Assembly: GCA_037074765.1 (NCBI GenBank)
Contig: JBAMDO010000020.1
Location: forward strand, 248,001 to 312,000
Reading direction: 5' to 3'
Length of the DNA stretch: 64,000 nt
Source of the DNA: Mansonella perstans
Taxonomy: Eukaryota; Nematoda; Chromadorea; Rhabditida; Onchocercidae
The notes under the pieces were generated by a model. It searched no databases, was not told the DNA's origin, and was given only the letters and a program-made list of their open reading frames with translations. Below are positions 13,401 to 25,000 of the stretch, in pieces (position 1 is the first letter of the stretch; the number at the start of each line of letters is the position of its first letter). Both the position numbers and the translations under genes were made by a program.

Positions 13401-16400
13401 TTTTAAAAACGATATATTCTGAAGGCAAATCTTCCTGTTTCTTTGATACAATTTACTGACAGTAACCAACTTAGATTATAGTGTGCATGTACGTTAAGAC
13501 ATTTACTTTTCTTCATTTCCAAATGATATTATAAAAAAAATAGCGCAATTAAGTAATAAGTAATACAATCTACCATCACTATCATATTTAGATAATACAG
13601 TCAACGTTATATGTTTCATACAGACTTAAATACCCTAATAATCAAATAAAATTACGGTGTCGTATCAAGGATTTAATGAATTGAATTTATCCATTCAAAC
13701 AGCAGCAGGAAGAACTTTTTAATGATGAATTGATTTGGTACTTCACACGATTAAACTAAGAATAAATGGTTGAACTAGAAATGTGTTATTAGTTTGTCTT
13801 TTACTTCACGCTTTATTATTCGAGTATCTAATCAGCTTGATGGATCGACTACTTTAAGAGCATAGAAATCATTGATAACCGTCAAAAGTAATTAGCACAT
13901 TTGATGAGATTAGTAAAAAAGAAACAATTTACAAAGGTCGAGTTTGGCTCAAAAGTCGTACAATGACAAGCCACAATGCCATTTACTGTCCTAAAAGGGA
14001 TGTATAAATGAAATGTTGATTAGAATGACTGAAAATCATCCGTTCATCATGAAATAATACAGCTGATTTGTTTAAAATGGTACAGTATCTGCTTGGATAG
14101 ATGGATGTCCATTCTACGACACATAGATTGAGAACGGTTCAGTTGGAATGCGTGCAACGCATTTGTAACCGAAGATGCTAGATTCACTTCATCCATCAAT
14201 TCCCGAGAAATATATCACCAAAACTTCTAAATAATCACTCTCTGTCGCATTAATCAGCCGAAACATGGAATAAGAAATGCAGATATTTCAGAACAATTTA
14301 AATCCATTCTTCTCAGAATATGTAATAATCATTATTGAAAACCAGAACTTATTGTACAAGAGTTCTAGCAAAATGTGTTCTATTTTTGACCCTTATCCAG
14401 TAAGCCTTATGACCTATAACAAAGAGTGGAACTTTACCCTGCTTCCTGCCCTTTTCCACTTCTAAAAACAAGACATCAGTCAACTCTTCGGTTACGCTCT
14501 TCTGTTTATTGAAGCCGAAGTTTGTTAAACCATTTAGTGATAATTATAAAACAAATACACACATCTCTGAAGAAGTTCACTGTACTAATATCTTAATGAA
14601 TAGCAAGAAGGGTGAAGTGCAGTATGTACACTTCTTCTAAATAATTCGCATCTTTTAGCAGTTGCTACATAAAACTCAACACAAATTTAAAAATCTCCCT
14701 AATTACTAGTACTAGTATTCATATAATTCAAGAAAAGTGAAAACTGAATGATTCTAAAATTCTGAAACTTGTACGAGAAGTAATTTTCGCTTAATAATTT
14801 GCGCTTTTACAACACTCTGTAACTGAAAACTTATTAACTGAAATTGAAACATTAAACAAAAACTTCTGGAATTTTTTTATATCTACGTAAAAGTTGTACC
14901 TACACATGAGTTCTCCTTCATTCTTACCTTATATTCATATTTTCTCAAATTGCTTTCAAAAATTTTATATAATGAGACAGAAATTATAAAAAAATTTTTC
15001 GATAATATGTGATTAATTCCATAAAGTCCCTTTTTTTTTTTCGTCAAACAATGGATAATTGATAAAGTTAACTTTTGAAATGCCATGTTAAATAATTTTA
15101 AACATATTTAACTAGTAATGATGCACGTGTAATATTTGAAATGTTCAATTAAAAATTTAAATTTAGTACGAATATCTCCCAGAATAATTTATAATTTTGA
15201 TATATGTGCAAATGGAAAAATATTGTGTGATCAGTTGTTCTACTATATGTAACTGTCACTTTCATTTCATAAAAACTCTTGTTATCAAAATAGCGATAAG
15301 ACATATAGTTTTGTATTCTATTCCATTCTACTCCTGCGATGTATACTCTACACGCTCTGTGTTTTCTCAATTCAAAAATCACATCGGCAAAGTAGAAGGA
15401 AAATTCTGGAAGTTAAAAAGTATATTGAAATCAAAGACTACGGCAAGAGAAATGTGTCAAAGATTCAAATCTTTTAACATACCCTTAATAGTGAACATGT
15501 TTTTTTGTAAAGCTTGTTTTTGTAGAAATATTTTGTTGAAATTATAAATTGTAAAATAAAATTAAATAAAAAGATAATTTGTTATAGTAAATTATTTAAA
15601 ATATACATTTCATTAATTTACAATTGAATGAAGATAAAAATAATGCTGCTTCTTCTAGAAAGATTGTTATCAATATAACCAAGCAAACAATCATTTAAGA
15701 GCTCAGTTTTCTTATCAATTCACTTTTCGCCATAATAACCACAAAACATCGTTACTATAAAGTAAATACACAAAAATATATGCACTTACATATTATATAA
15801 ATATAAAACGAAAAGCAAAACGAATTTTCTAAAGAATACTCCTAAAGCCTATTTGCATTACGATTGTAAATCAGAAAACGTGACCTCGAAAGGGAATTTG
15901 CAAGTTGATGAATTTCAACAATCATATCAGATAAGAGCTAGATGATTTCTTATCAGTTCATATTCAGTATATGATAAGTTAAGAATGTGCAAATGAAATA
16001 ACAAATCCTTCGTTCTTTGTTTTGCACCGATTTTTTTTTTTGCTAAATAGAAGCTAACATAGTTTTGCACATATATCTTTCTGAAAAAGGCTCATTATGC
16101 TAGTCCTAGTTGTGTTCTAATTGCTGTTGTTTCGATCGATTAGAATTATTCAAGCAAATAGGCAACAACAACTTGTTAATAAAACATGAAATTTTTAAAA
16201 ATTTCTCACATAGTACTTTTTAAAATTCTCTGTCATTTACAACTATCACAAAGACTGAATAATTTATGAAAAGAAAAAAGTAAATGCTAATTACAATATT
16301 GACATTTAATTTATGAATGATCAAATAAGTTTGTAGTATTTTGAAAAGATGAATGAAAAAACAAAGATAAAAAAAGAGTAAGGATGATATATAATCATAA

Positions 16401-16551
16401 ATAGTAGCATAATATTTCTTGCTTCATAGATGTGCAGTAAAATAAATTGTTGAAAATTTTCATCAAAATAATTAGCAAATAAAAGTGAACACATTTTGAA
16501 TAATCATAGTGATAACATTGATTATTGAGATTAAACAAACGACTTTGTTGT

Positions 16552-16570
16552 TAATGAATGAATGAATGAA
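16552..16570. repeat. (AATG)n tetranucleotide tract
   Basis: Four to five tandem AATG units. It is complementary to the CATT tract 290 bp downstream. Confidence 0.85.
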
Positions 16571-16842
16571 AAAGTTACAGCAAAATTTCGATCATTTGTA
16601 AAGCAATCTTTCTTTCTTTTAGATATGAAATGAAAAAAAAAAAAAAAAAATTTGTCCTTTTTTCTTTTTTTTTTTTTGCAATAATTTATTAACGAAAAGA
16701 AAAGTATAACTAAAAATTGCGGAATGCAATGATATTTTTCTACTTTAAAAATCATAAAAGGAGACATTCTAGTTAGCACATCTTTACATCCCACCTGACC
16801 ATAATAAATTTCACCTTAATCATTTCATTCATCAGTCCCTCC

Positions 16843-16864
16843 TCATTCATTCATTCATTCATTC
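16843..16864. repeat. (CATT)n tetranucleotide tract
   Basis: About five tandem CATT units after a TC-rich stretch. It is the complement of the AATG tract at 16552-16570. Confidence 0.85.
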
Positions 16865-17108
16865 CATCTCATCTCTCTCTCTTTCAATTTCACCTTTCCT
16901 CATCTCATTTTACTACATAATAATGCCATACCCCTCGTACCCAACTGATCATTTGTCTGCCTCTGAATAGAATCTATTATTAGAAAGCAGCGGGGTGGAA
17001 ATGTCGATGCAACTATATATCGTTGCTGTTTTAGAAAATTGCTGTCGCATGTTTGAGCAGTTGTCTATCTGTCAGCAAAAACGAAGGGACCACCACTACC
17101 AACGGCTT

Positions 17109-17180
17109 CCCTATTATCCTACCCTACCCTACCCTACCCTACCTTACCCTACCCTATCCTACCCTACTCTATTCTATTGA
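17109..17180. repeat. (CCCTA)n pentanucleotide repeat
   Basis: About thirteen units of CCCTA with single-base variants (CCTTA, TCCTA, CTCTA). It is unlike the TTAGGC telomere repeat of nematodes, so this is not an interstitial telomere. Confidence 0.92.
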
Positions 17181-17298
17181 CTCTATTCTAGTCTGTCACA
17201 TTTCCCGCCTCTTCATTACCCCAACCGATACATACAACCGATACATACAGATATCATTAGGACGAGAAAATGAAAATTTAGCATTGAATATTTGTGAA

Positions 17299-17370
17299 TA
17301 TGTGTGTGTGTGTGTGTATGTGTAGTGTGTGTGTATGTGTGTATGCATATATATATGTGCATGTGTACGC
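17299..17370. repeat. (TG)n microsatellite
   Basis: An interrupted TGTGTG tract ends in ATATAT. It lies between the CCCTA repeat and the minisatellite. Confidence 0.93.
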
Positions 17371-17504
17371 TATTTTCTCCATCGGCCATTTGAACAGGAA
17401 ATAGAATATGAAAGAAACAGCCTGAATGACGAAAAATGAAAAATAATTTGCAGAGCTCTTTAACGGACAGCTGGCAGTAATATCATGGAGAGGCAAAATG
17501 AGAG

Positions 17505-17925
17505 TATCAGCTGACTGATGCTGTAGTGGACTAGCTAGGAAAGAGAGAAATGAAAGGAGACTGACTGATTAGAATCTGAGAACTTTTTTTACTGATGCTG
17601 TAGTGGACTGATGGACAGGGAGACTGATTGGAACCCGAGAATTCTTTACTGATGCCATAGTGGATTGATGGACAGGGAAACGGAAGGAGACTAGTTGGAA
17701 CCGGAGAACTTCTTTACTAATGCTGTAGTGGACTGACGGACAGGGAAATGGAAGGAGACTGGTTGGAACCCGAGAACTTCTTTACCAGGGCTGTAGTGGA
17801 CTGACGGACAGGGAAATGGAAGGAGACTGATTGGAACCCGAGAACTTCCTTACAGGGCTGTAGTGGACTGACGGACAGGGAAACGGAAGGAGACTAGTTG
17901 GAACCCGAGAACCCTTTTTCCTGTG
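17505..17925. repeat. Minisatellite, about six units of 57-77 bp
   Basis: Units begin with GCTGTAGTGGACTGA (or a close variant) at 17520, 17597, 17654, 17722, 17790 and 17857. The spacings are 77, 57, 68, 68 and 67 bp. Each unit continues with GACAGGGAAA, GGAAGGAGACT and TTGGAACCCGAGAA. The 57-bp unit lacks about 11 bp of the GGAAGG segment. The last three units are nearly identical, and the first is the most diverged. A 92-codon minus-strand frame overlapping the last repeats is probably incidental. Confidence 0.95.
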
Positions 17926-18190
17926 TAATGTTAAAAAGAAGCCGAACCGAGCTTGTTTTCTTACTAACATCCTACCACCACAATATACACTAATTAGTTG
18001 AAGTATCCCGGTGAACTTGTTCAACCGTTGCAGAGAATGTTTCACGCAAACTATGACCAAGTACAGTTCTACAGCTTACTCATTCATTCCGGTCACTAAA
18101 TAGTGATGTCCCCGGTGTACTTTCCACGTGCCATTTCTGCCGGATGTTCCCTATACGCATGCTTTCGGTTCCAGTTCTCTATTAGTCTCG
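17926..18190. other. Less AT-rich unique stretch after the minisatellite
   Basis: About 260 bp of comparatively G+C-rich unique DNA, including gatgtccccggtgtac and ccacgtgcca, with no convincing exon. It may belong to a distal promoter or first exon. Function unknown. Confidence 0.25.
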
Positions 18191-21100
18191 ACCCATATTA
18201 ATAATTAATTTTTGTTTGAATATGGGAGTTGATAGGTGAAGTTTGAAATGTGAAAATCGACCATATGTAACTCATTATGATGTTTTTACCAAAATCTTTA
18301 TAGATCAATTTTCGTGTTAAGTTTACTTGTTCATAATTATTAACAAAATTGCTACAAAGACTTGGCCAATGATTCTGTTCATCACATTTTGCATCTTTTT
18401 TGCTAGGAAGACAATAATTATCAACGAAAATCACTCTGATTGCAATAAATTTACGATTTATAACTCTTCGTAAATATCATATTCTGTTTTAACATATATT
18501 TTGGTCTGAATGATATATATTTTTGTTTCACGATAAAAAGCGCAAAATCTTCAATTGTATTAAATTTGAGAGTTTTTGAATCTCCGCGTAAATACTTAGC
18601 ACTTGAAATGTCCCCTTCACTAGAATTTTTACTGGCAAAACAAAAGAAAGACATATTAATGTTCGGCATTTCTCTATTTTCATGTTTCAAATAGAGTGGA
18701 ACGTAAATTTAATACATTGAAGCGTACTAACTAGTTCATGTAAAGAAGGATAATGAATAGAATTCATACTTATTCATAAAAATTTAATCAAGCTAATTAA
18801 TGCATCTCTTTGCTTCCTTCAATTTCAAACGAATTCGTGGTAAGCAATAATGAACAGATGGCTAAATGAAATGTTATTTAAATAGATAGGGAAACTGTCA
18901 TTGACGTAGAAACTCTTTGCAACTGATCAGTGATCAGATGTGCAAACTACGTTTGTTATTTTTTTCGTTTCTCACTTTGTTTCTCACTGTTTGTAACTTG
19001 TAAGTAGTAATTCCTCTCTTTTCTTTATAAGATTAGCTTAACTTTCAGTTAGTCCAATAGCATATGTCAACTACATAGGACAGCAATGTTAAGATCGATA
19101 GATTCTACCATACTATATCAACGGAATGCGAACAAGATGTCAAACTCAGTGAATCAGTTATCAATCGTATTGGCTGATCTGGGAAAAGCGTTTTAATATA
19201 TGAAAATCACACATTTCACTTTCTCGATGCGCTCCCTGAAATTTTATTTTAAAGAGTTTCATATCTGCTCTAGCAAATATGCAATGCTAGAGCAATCTTG
19301 CAAGTAGAAGTTTTACTCGAGGGAGGACAAACTTTTCATTATTCTACCTTCCAACAACTCAACGATTCATTTCAGGAAAAATAAATACTGGAAAAACCAA
19401 AGAAGTTGAAATTCAATATTAAATAATATTGTAAAAACATTACTAATCAGTGTATGAAAGAAGCACAGTGAAAGGACACGAAGCCACAAATAAAATTAAA
19501 GTAATTTCTTCATGCGGCATTAATAAAATGATAAGCTTGCCAAAAATCATGTGCAGCCTAATTTACCTTATTTTGTTTGCCAGAATTGACTAAAAAGTTC
19601 ACTTTGGTTCATTTTGCAAACTTGTGGATTAGAGACGCTTTCTTCACCGAAGCCCTACATTCACCTTGAAACTTGGGTAGCATAAGAAAATCACGTGTTT
19701 AATAGCAGTAGTTAAGAATTACGAAACGCTTTATGAAGAAAAATGAACGTTTATGAAACAACATATACTTCCGAAAGTTCGATTTAATATCTTGAGAGAT
19801 TTACCAAATCATCAAATCAATAAACATTCATAATGTTGCACAATTAATGCAACAATTTTAGAAAGTGGCAGAGGCTGCTAAACAAATAACAAAACAGAAC
19901 ACTCAAATCGAAATTGTAATTTCCAGCGTGAGAATACTTTAGCCCTTTAATTACTCATTCAAAAATATCAATGATCGTCAAAAGGTTCTTTTTTCAATTC
20001 CGAGCTTTGATTCTTTCCAGAAAATTTATTATTAAAAACTGAAATTTAATGACATTGTGAATAATAAAAGTTGTGCGGTAAAGTACATTCAAAAAGTAAA
20101 AAGAGAAATCTGGTTTTTTTTTTGGTTTTTTGAACAGCTATTGTTCACAAACAAAGGTTAGTTGGTAAAAAACAAAATTTTCGAGAGCTGGTAATTGATT
20201 TTCATACGCATGAGAGAAACTTTCCTAACAGCTTCTTTTGCAACTTTTTTTCCAGCCATTAATTTTTCAAATATCTTCCTTGCTTTCTAATTTTTTGAAC
20301 AGGTACGAGAATTAGTATACTATGAAGGTCTGGAAATATAGTGGATTTCAACTAATAGTAGCAGTCATGTTAGCATTTCGGAAATAATATTTGTAATTTC
20401 TTCTATCCCAGAATTTCTTCCTTTTTTCATCCCATAATTTCAAATTCTTTATGAAATAAAGCGCGCAAAAGATTTGCTGAGCAATGAACAAAAAAAAGAT
20501 GCGAAATTTGATATATAGGAAAAACTTATTAAGCGCTGTAGAATGCAGTAACGAAACTTTATTTTATCTTCTATTCGCATTGGCCTTTTTTAAATCTCAA
20601 GTTTGTCTCAAATGAAGTCCCATCTTATGCTAAGAAGCGATCAGTTGAAAAACTTTTAAATTTCATTACCAAGACGACCATAGATGAAAATATATACATT
20701 TCAATGTTTCATGAAGGAAAGAAATTACATGACGGTCAGAAGCTACGAGAAACTAGAAACTTGTCCAGTTTGTATTTCTAAAGCTTCCAGTTTCGTGCAT
20801 CCGTATCGATGAAAGTCATCAGTGACTAGAATGTTACAATTACTTCTCCTTTTAATATTATAATCGATAAAACGTGAACTGCTCCATCACATATGAATAA
20901 ACTTTGTACGATGGGAAACACGCAAAAACGCAAGAAGATGGGAAACAAAAATTCGCTCATTCTTATAACTGAAGTCCTGTTGCAATGATACTTCATTTTC
21001 TCAGAAATTAATTTTTTTATTTTAATTTTCCTTACTTTTCATTTATGCAAATGTGATTTCTCTTTTACCGCAGCATGGTCCATCACTTAGGTCCATTCAC

Positions 21101-21812
21101 TGTGAATGGTCTTACATTTCTTTTCCCTCACTGTTACTGGGAAATTATTTCCAAATCGCTTCTGGTCCATTTCAAAAATGTAAAACTATTGGTTTTTATT
21201 TTCGAAAATTAGTGAATTCAAAGTATGACGTTCAAATTGCAACTAAAATGAATAAAATGGAAAAAGAGTCATGTAACGAATAAGACAAGAAATGCATAAG
21301 TTGAAGTTTGCCTAATAAGACAAAAATTAAATAAATTTCTAGATTTATATAATAGCTCCAGGACTACCAGCTCAACTCCCACATATCGAAACTGCATCGT
21401 AATTTGCAGCAAACACAACATTATTGTTTAACAAAAATGGCAGTAGCTGACATGTGTAAAGAAATATGGCCGAAGAAAAAAAGAAACCGAATTTAAGAAC
21501 TTTATATTCTTTATTTTTCAATACAGAATAAAAGGAATTCAAAAGGTCATTACATGAAGGCACTGCATTGGATTTCTTTATTTATTAATCGCAGAATCGC
21601 TGCACTATTAGTAAGCACCTATCTCGAAACAGACGGAAGAAAGTTTGCTACTTCGTTTTGCAACATTATTATAAATCTGATCAACAGGATCTCAGACCTG
21701 ATTACGACGAATACCGAATTTGCTTTCTTTTTTTGTTTCCGTGTGCCAACACCTTGAGAATTTCTTTCATTTACTAATTAAACTCTGAGATTAAAGTAAT
21801 TCTGTGTAAAAA

Positions 21813-21831
21813 ATGCGAGCAATTCTCGCAT
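21813..21831. repeat. Short perfect hairpin beside the foldback element
   Basis: ATGCGAG, a five-base CAATT loop and CTCGCAT form a perfect 7-bp stem. It lies 17 bp left of the inverted-repeat element. No function is assigned. Confidence 0.6.
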
Positions 21832-21847
21832 TGTGTGTATTTTGAAT

Positions 21848-22055
21848 ATAACTTCAGTTAACATTTAAATAACATACGCCAAAATGTAATTTTTTTGTTC
21901 AGAAGCATAATGGTTATTAGATGTATATGTATACTTTGACCAATCTCATAAAGAACTAATAGGCCTTCATGTATTTGTGACATATATAATAACCATTATG
22001 CCTTTGAACAAAAAACAAAATGTGGCTATGTTGTTTAAATGTTAACTGAAGTTAT
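21848..22055. mobile_element. Foldback/MITE-like element with about 70-bp terminal inverted repeats
   Basis: The left arm (21848 to about 21920) and the right arm (about 21984 to 22055) are reverse complements with scattered mismatches. The ends read ATAACTTCAGTTAACATTTAA, matching AAATGTTAACTGAAGTTAT on the right. Inner blocks TTTTTTGTTC and GCATAATGGTTATTA also pair. A 60-65 bp spacer lies between. It has no coding capacity and no clear target-site duplication. The size and structure fit a non-autonomous DNA element. I did not find a second copy in the window. Confidence 0.8.
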
Positions 22056-25000
22056 TTCTATATGTATATATATGTATGAGTTTTTTGCAGCTCTCGAGGG
22101 AAATAAAAGTGGTATGAAATTTGAAACAGAGAAACAGAAGGATATCTGAATAGTGAAGTTGAGCAAACGCCTTCGAAAGAGAACAAAAGTATGCCTGCAG
22201 AAACTTTTAACTAAGCTTTAAAATCTACGGGAATATATCATCAGTAGGGAGGAATCGCTAATGAACAACTTCTTCTTTACCTTTATTTTAGTAAGATCTT
22301 CGTTTATTTAAAAAAGTCCCTAAGCAAAGATGATAAAGGGAATAGATTGGTGACAGTTGAAACGTGGGAAAACATAAAGTTATTTAAACGGTGAATGTTA
22401 TTGGATAAAAATTGTGAATGGTAGAAAATACTTGCATATAAGCAGCAAAGGATTCTCTTCTAAAATTATTTAATAATTCATGATTATTTGATGTGAAAAA
22501 GTGCGAAAAGGGAGAAAAATCGATGGATGATGCTAAAGACAATGGCACTATAGCCACTAGTTTTCAATCAGTCTAAGTTGTTTTCATGTTCACAAGTATT
22601 CATTGGTTTAAAAACTCAACAGCTTGCGAAACTGAAAAAATTTCATGTGGTCGAATATTAGTAAGCATCTATAAGCTAGTGACACTGATTGAAGTTGACA
22701 ATTGCATATTAACTTTTGTGGTTTAAATGGAAAAGGAAACCAGCAAAAATCTCAAAACACAAGTGAAGCAGCGGTGATTTTTTCCTAATTCCAGTTGTTT
22801 ATTTTCTGTATAATTTAGATTAACCAACAAATTTGAAAGTGACTTTTGGGGTAGTCATTGTGTATTGGAAATTCATTTTTTTCAATGAAAATTGTCAATT
22901 GCTAATTTAATAAGCATTGGAGCAAAGTTCTACAAAAATTATGTGTAAATTTTCAATCTTCCAAGGCCTTTGATCGATCTGCAAATGTACATGGTTTAAA
23001 TTTTATCCCTGGAAAACCATTGAGAACTAGATCCAGAATTTTCAAAATTTTAAAATACAACCATACAGTGTCACTCATTATCATTGAAATCAGGGAGTAA
23101 TTTAAAAAATCCAGACATTTTCAGTTCTTTGAAAATAACAGATAAAGCATTGTTCATAATTAATCTTTTATATTTCTTGTCATTCCCTTACTGATTATAA
23201 TACAAATATAGTCTAGTATAATATAAAAGAGATGACTGGAATCAACAGTAAGGAAAATTCAATCAGTGATAACCAGGTACTGATTAGCAGATGATATGTA
23301 TGAAAAAGAATTAGTAGCTCAGAAATGTTGGAGAATGATCAGAATTAGCATCTCTAACTGCCGTCCTTTATGCTACTAAAAAAAATTGTAAAAATGAATA
23401 GGTGTTGGGAACGACTTTACTGCCATCTCTAGTAGTCAAAAGTTTAAAAAAAGGAGTTGACAGTTTTGCATTAAAAAATCCAATTCATTTCGTTTTTGAA
23501 TGAGTAACTGCAAAGAGAAGAAAAAATAGAGAGTCAAAATGATTGATACCTGACAGATATCCAAATGCTCTATGCATCTGGAAGTAATACTCCTGGGACA
23601 GTTGTAGTTGGGAATATGTTAAAAATGTGAAGAAAGTTGGAAGCATCTTCACATTTCCCGGATAATGACTGCTTACAAATATTGTTGTCTGCTTCATCTT
23701 CTCAAAAATCAGTGAGATTTTGAAACCCTCTTTGTAGTGCAGATGTAATGAATTTTTCATTCACAAATATCGCATTCAAATCTATTATTTATCGATGCGA
23801 GAGAAGAAGAAAAGCGGCTTCTTCTTAACAAAGATGGATGTTCTTAAGGAAAATTGTGCCCAGCCTACTGCGCATCTGTCTGAAAGTTACATAATAAGCA
23901 CTACAATTAGAAATAAAGATCTTTTCTGGAAGTAGCGGTAAAGTAATTATCACTAATTTAGAATTAACGTACATATATTATTCTAACAAATCAGACTTCG
24001 AAAATCTGAGAAACAAGGATTTTCAAGTTTACCGATATTATAATTATCCGATATTATAATTATTCCAAAGTGCTTGCATTTCATTTTTGGGATCAAGGAA
24101 TTAGCTTATCTTCAAAAACAACAACCTATCACTTTTTTTCCATCTTTAGGAAAACGGAGTCTGTAAATAACAATTCTGATTTTTAGAAAGTTCAGAGCAA
24201 TTATTTGATGTCACATAAATTCATTACCTTTTTGTTTTCTAGATGATTGGTCTGGAACACATAATCTCTTTTAGTTCATTAATCAATGTAAGATTAGCTT
24301 ATGTGCTGCATACTTTTTGGCTGATTCTTTACCGATGATTTATACATTAAAGTTATATGAAAATTTGAACTAGGAATTTGTGATTCATTTTCAATTCTCA
24401 GACAGCAAGTGTAATCAATTTTTATTTACATAAGCTTGAGGAGATAACAAATTTTGCATCATTATCGAAGCATATGTTAACCACATGTTGATTTATGCTT
24501 GAGTTCAAACTGCATTTGGCATAATAAAAATTACAAGTAATAGCCTAATCGAAAATTAAAAGGGAGAATGACATATTTTTGACTGATGCAAATAGGATTC
24601 CTGTACATTTTGCACAAGTATTGGAAATATCACCGTAATTTCATTCCAGCAATTAGAGTGATAATCATAGCTAGAGTGAGTGGCATAGAAAATAAAAAAA
24701 ATCTGAACAATCTGCCAACTATACTATGTATCTACAGGAATAATAGCGACAAAAATCTCCTTAAGCATCACATTGCTCTTCTATCACTCTTAAAAATTAA
24801 TCTGAAGTGCTTTGCAAACTAATGTTATATATATTTTTCATGAGTTACTTAGACAAATTCAATCTTTCCAAAAATTTCAATTTATTCTAAAAATTAATCG
24901 TTTTGAATGCAGGCTATTAATACATAAATCACGCATGTTGAAAAATTGCTTACTTTTAAAATAGTATTATTATCAAATAAATAATTTTCTATGAATCTAA

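Larger units (their letters stand above)
13401..16990. other. AT-rich intergenic DNA, no gene seen
   Basis: A 116-codon plus-strand frame (15197-15547) and an overlapping 77-codon minus-strand frame (15149-15382) are the only long open stretches. Neither shows a recognisable domain. Complementary tetranucleotide tracts, AATG at 16552-16570 and CATT at 16843-16864, sit about 290 bp apart. Confidence 0.55.

Noticed and set aside
15149..15547. 116-codon plus-strand and 77-codon minus-strand overlapping frames
   Set aside because: Mutually overlapping, Cys/Phe-rich, with no domain and no splice or conservation evidence.
17109..17180. Interstitial telomere repeat
   Set aside because: The unit is CCCTA, not the nematode TTAGGC, and it has no hexamer periodicity.
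17053..17325. 90-codon frame with Pro-Tyr-Thr-Leu repeats
   Set aside because: Produced by the CCCTA pentanucleotide and TG repeats.
17782..18060. 92-codon minus-strand frame as a gene
   Set aside because: Half of it is antisense minisatellite. There is no family match and no splice support.
18198..18690. Two consecutive minus-strand frames as a broken gene
   Set aside because: They are in an unrelated phase, have no recognisable domain and are of a length expected by chance in AT-rich DNA.
23500..23640. Minus-strand segment flanked by CCCAG and a GTATCA donor, reading EYYFQMHRAFGYLSG
   Set aside because: It is an isolated 45-nt candidate with no neighbouring exon that fits it and no known family.
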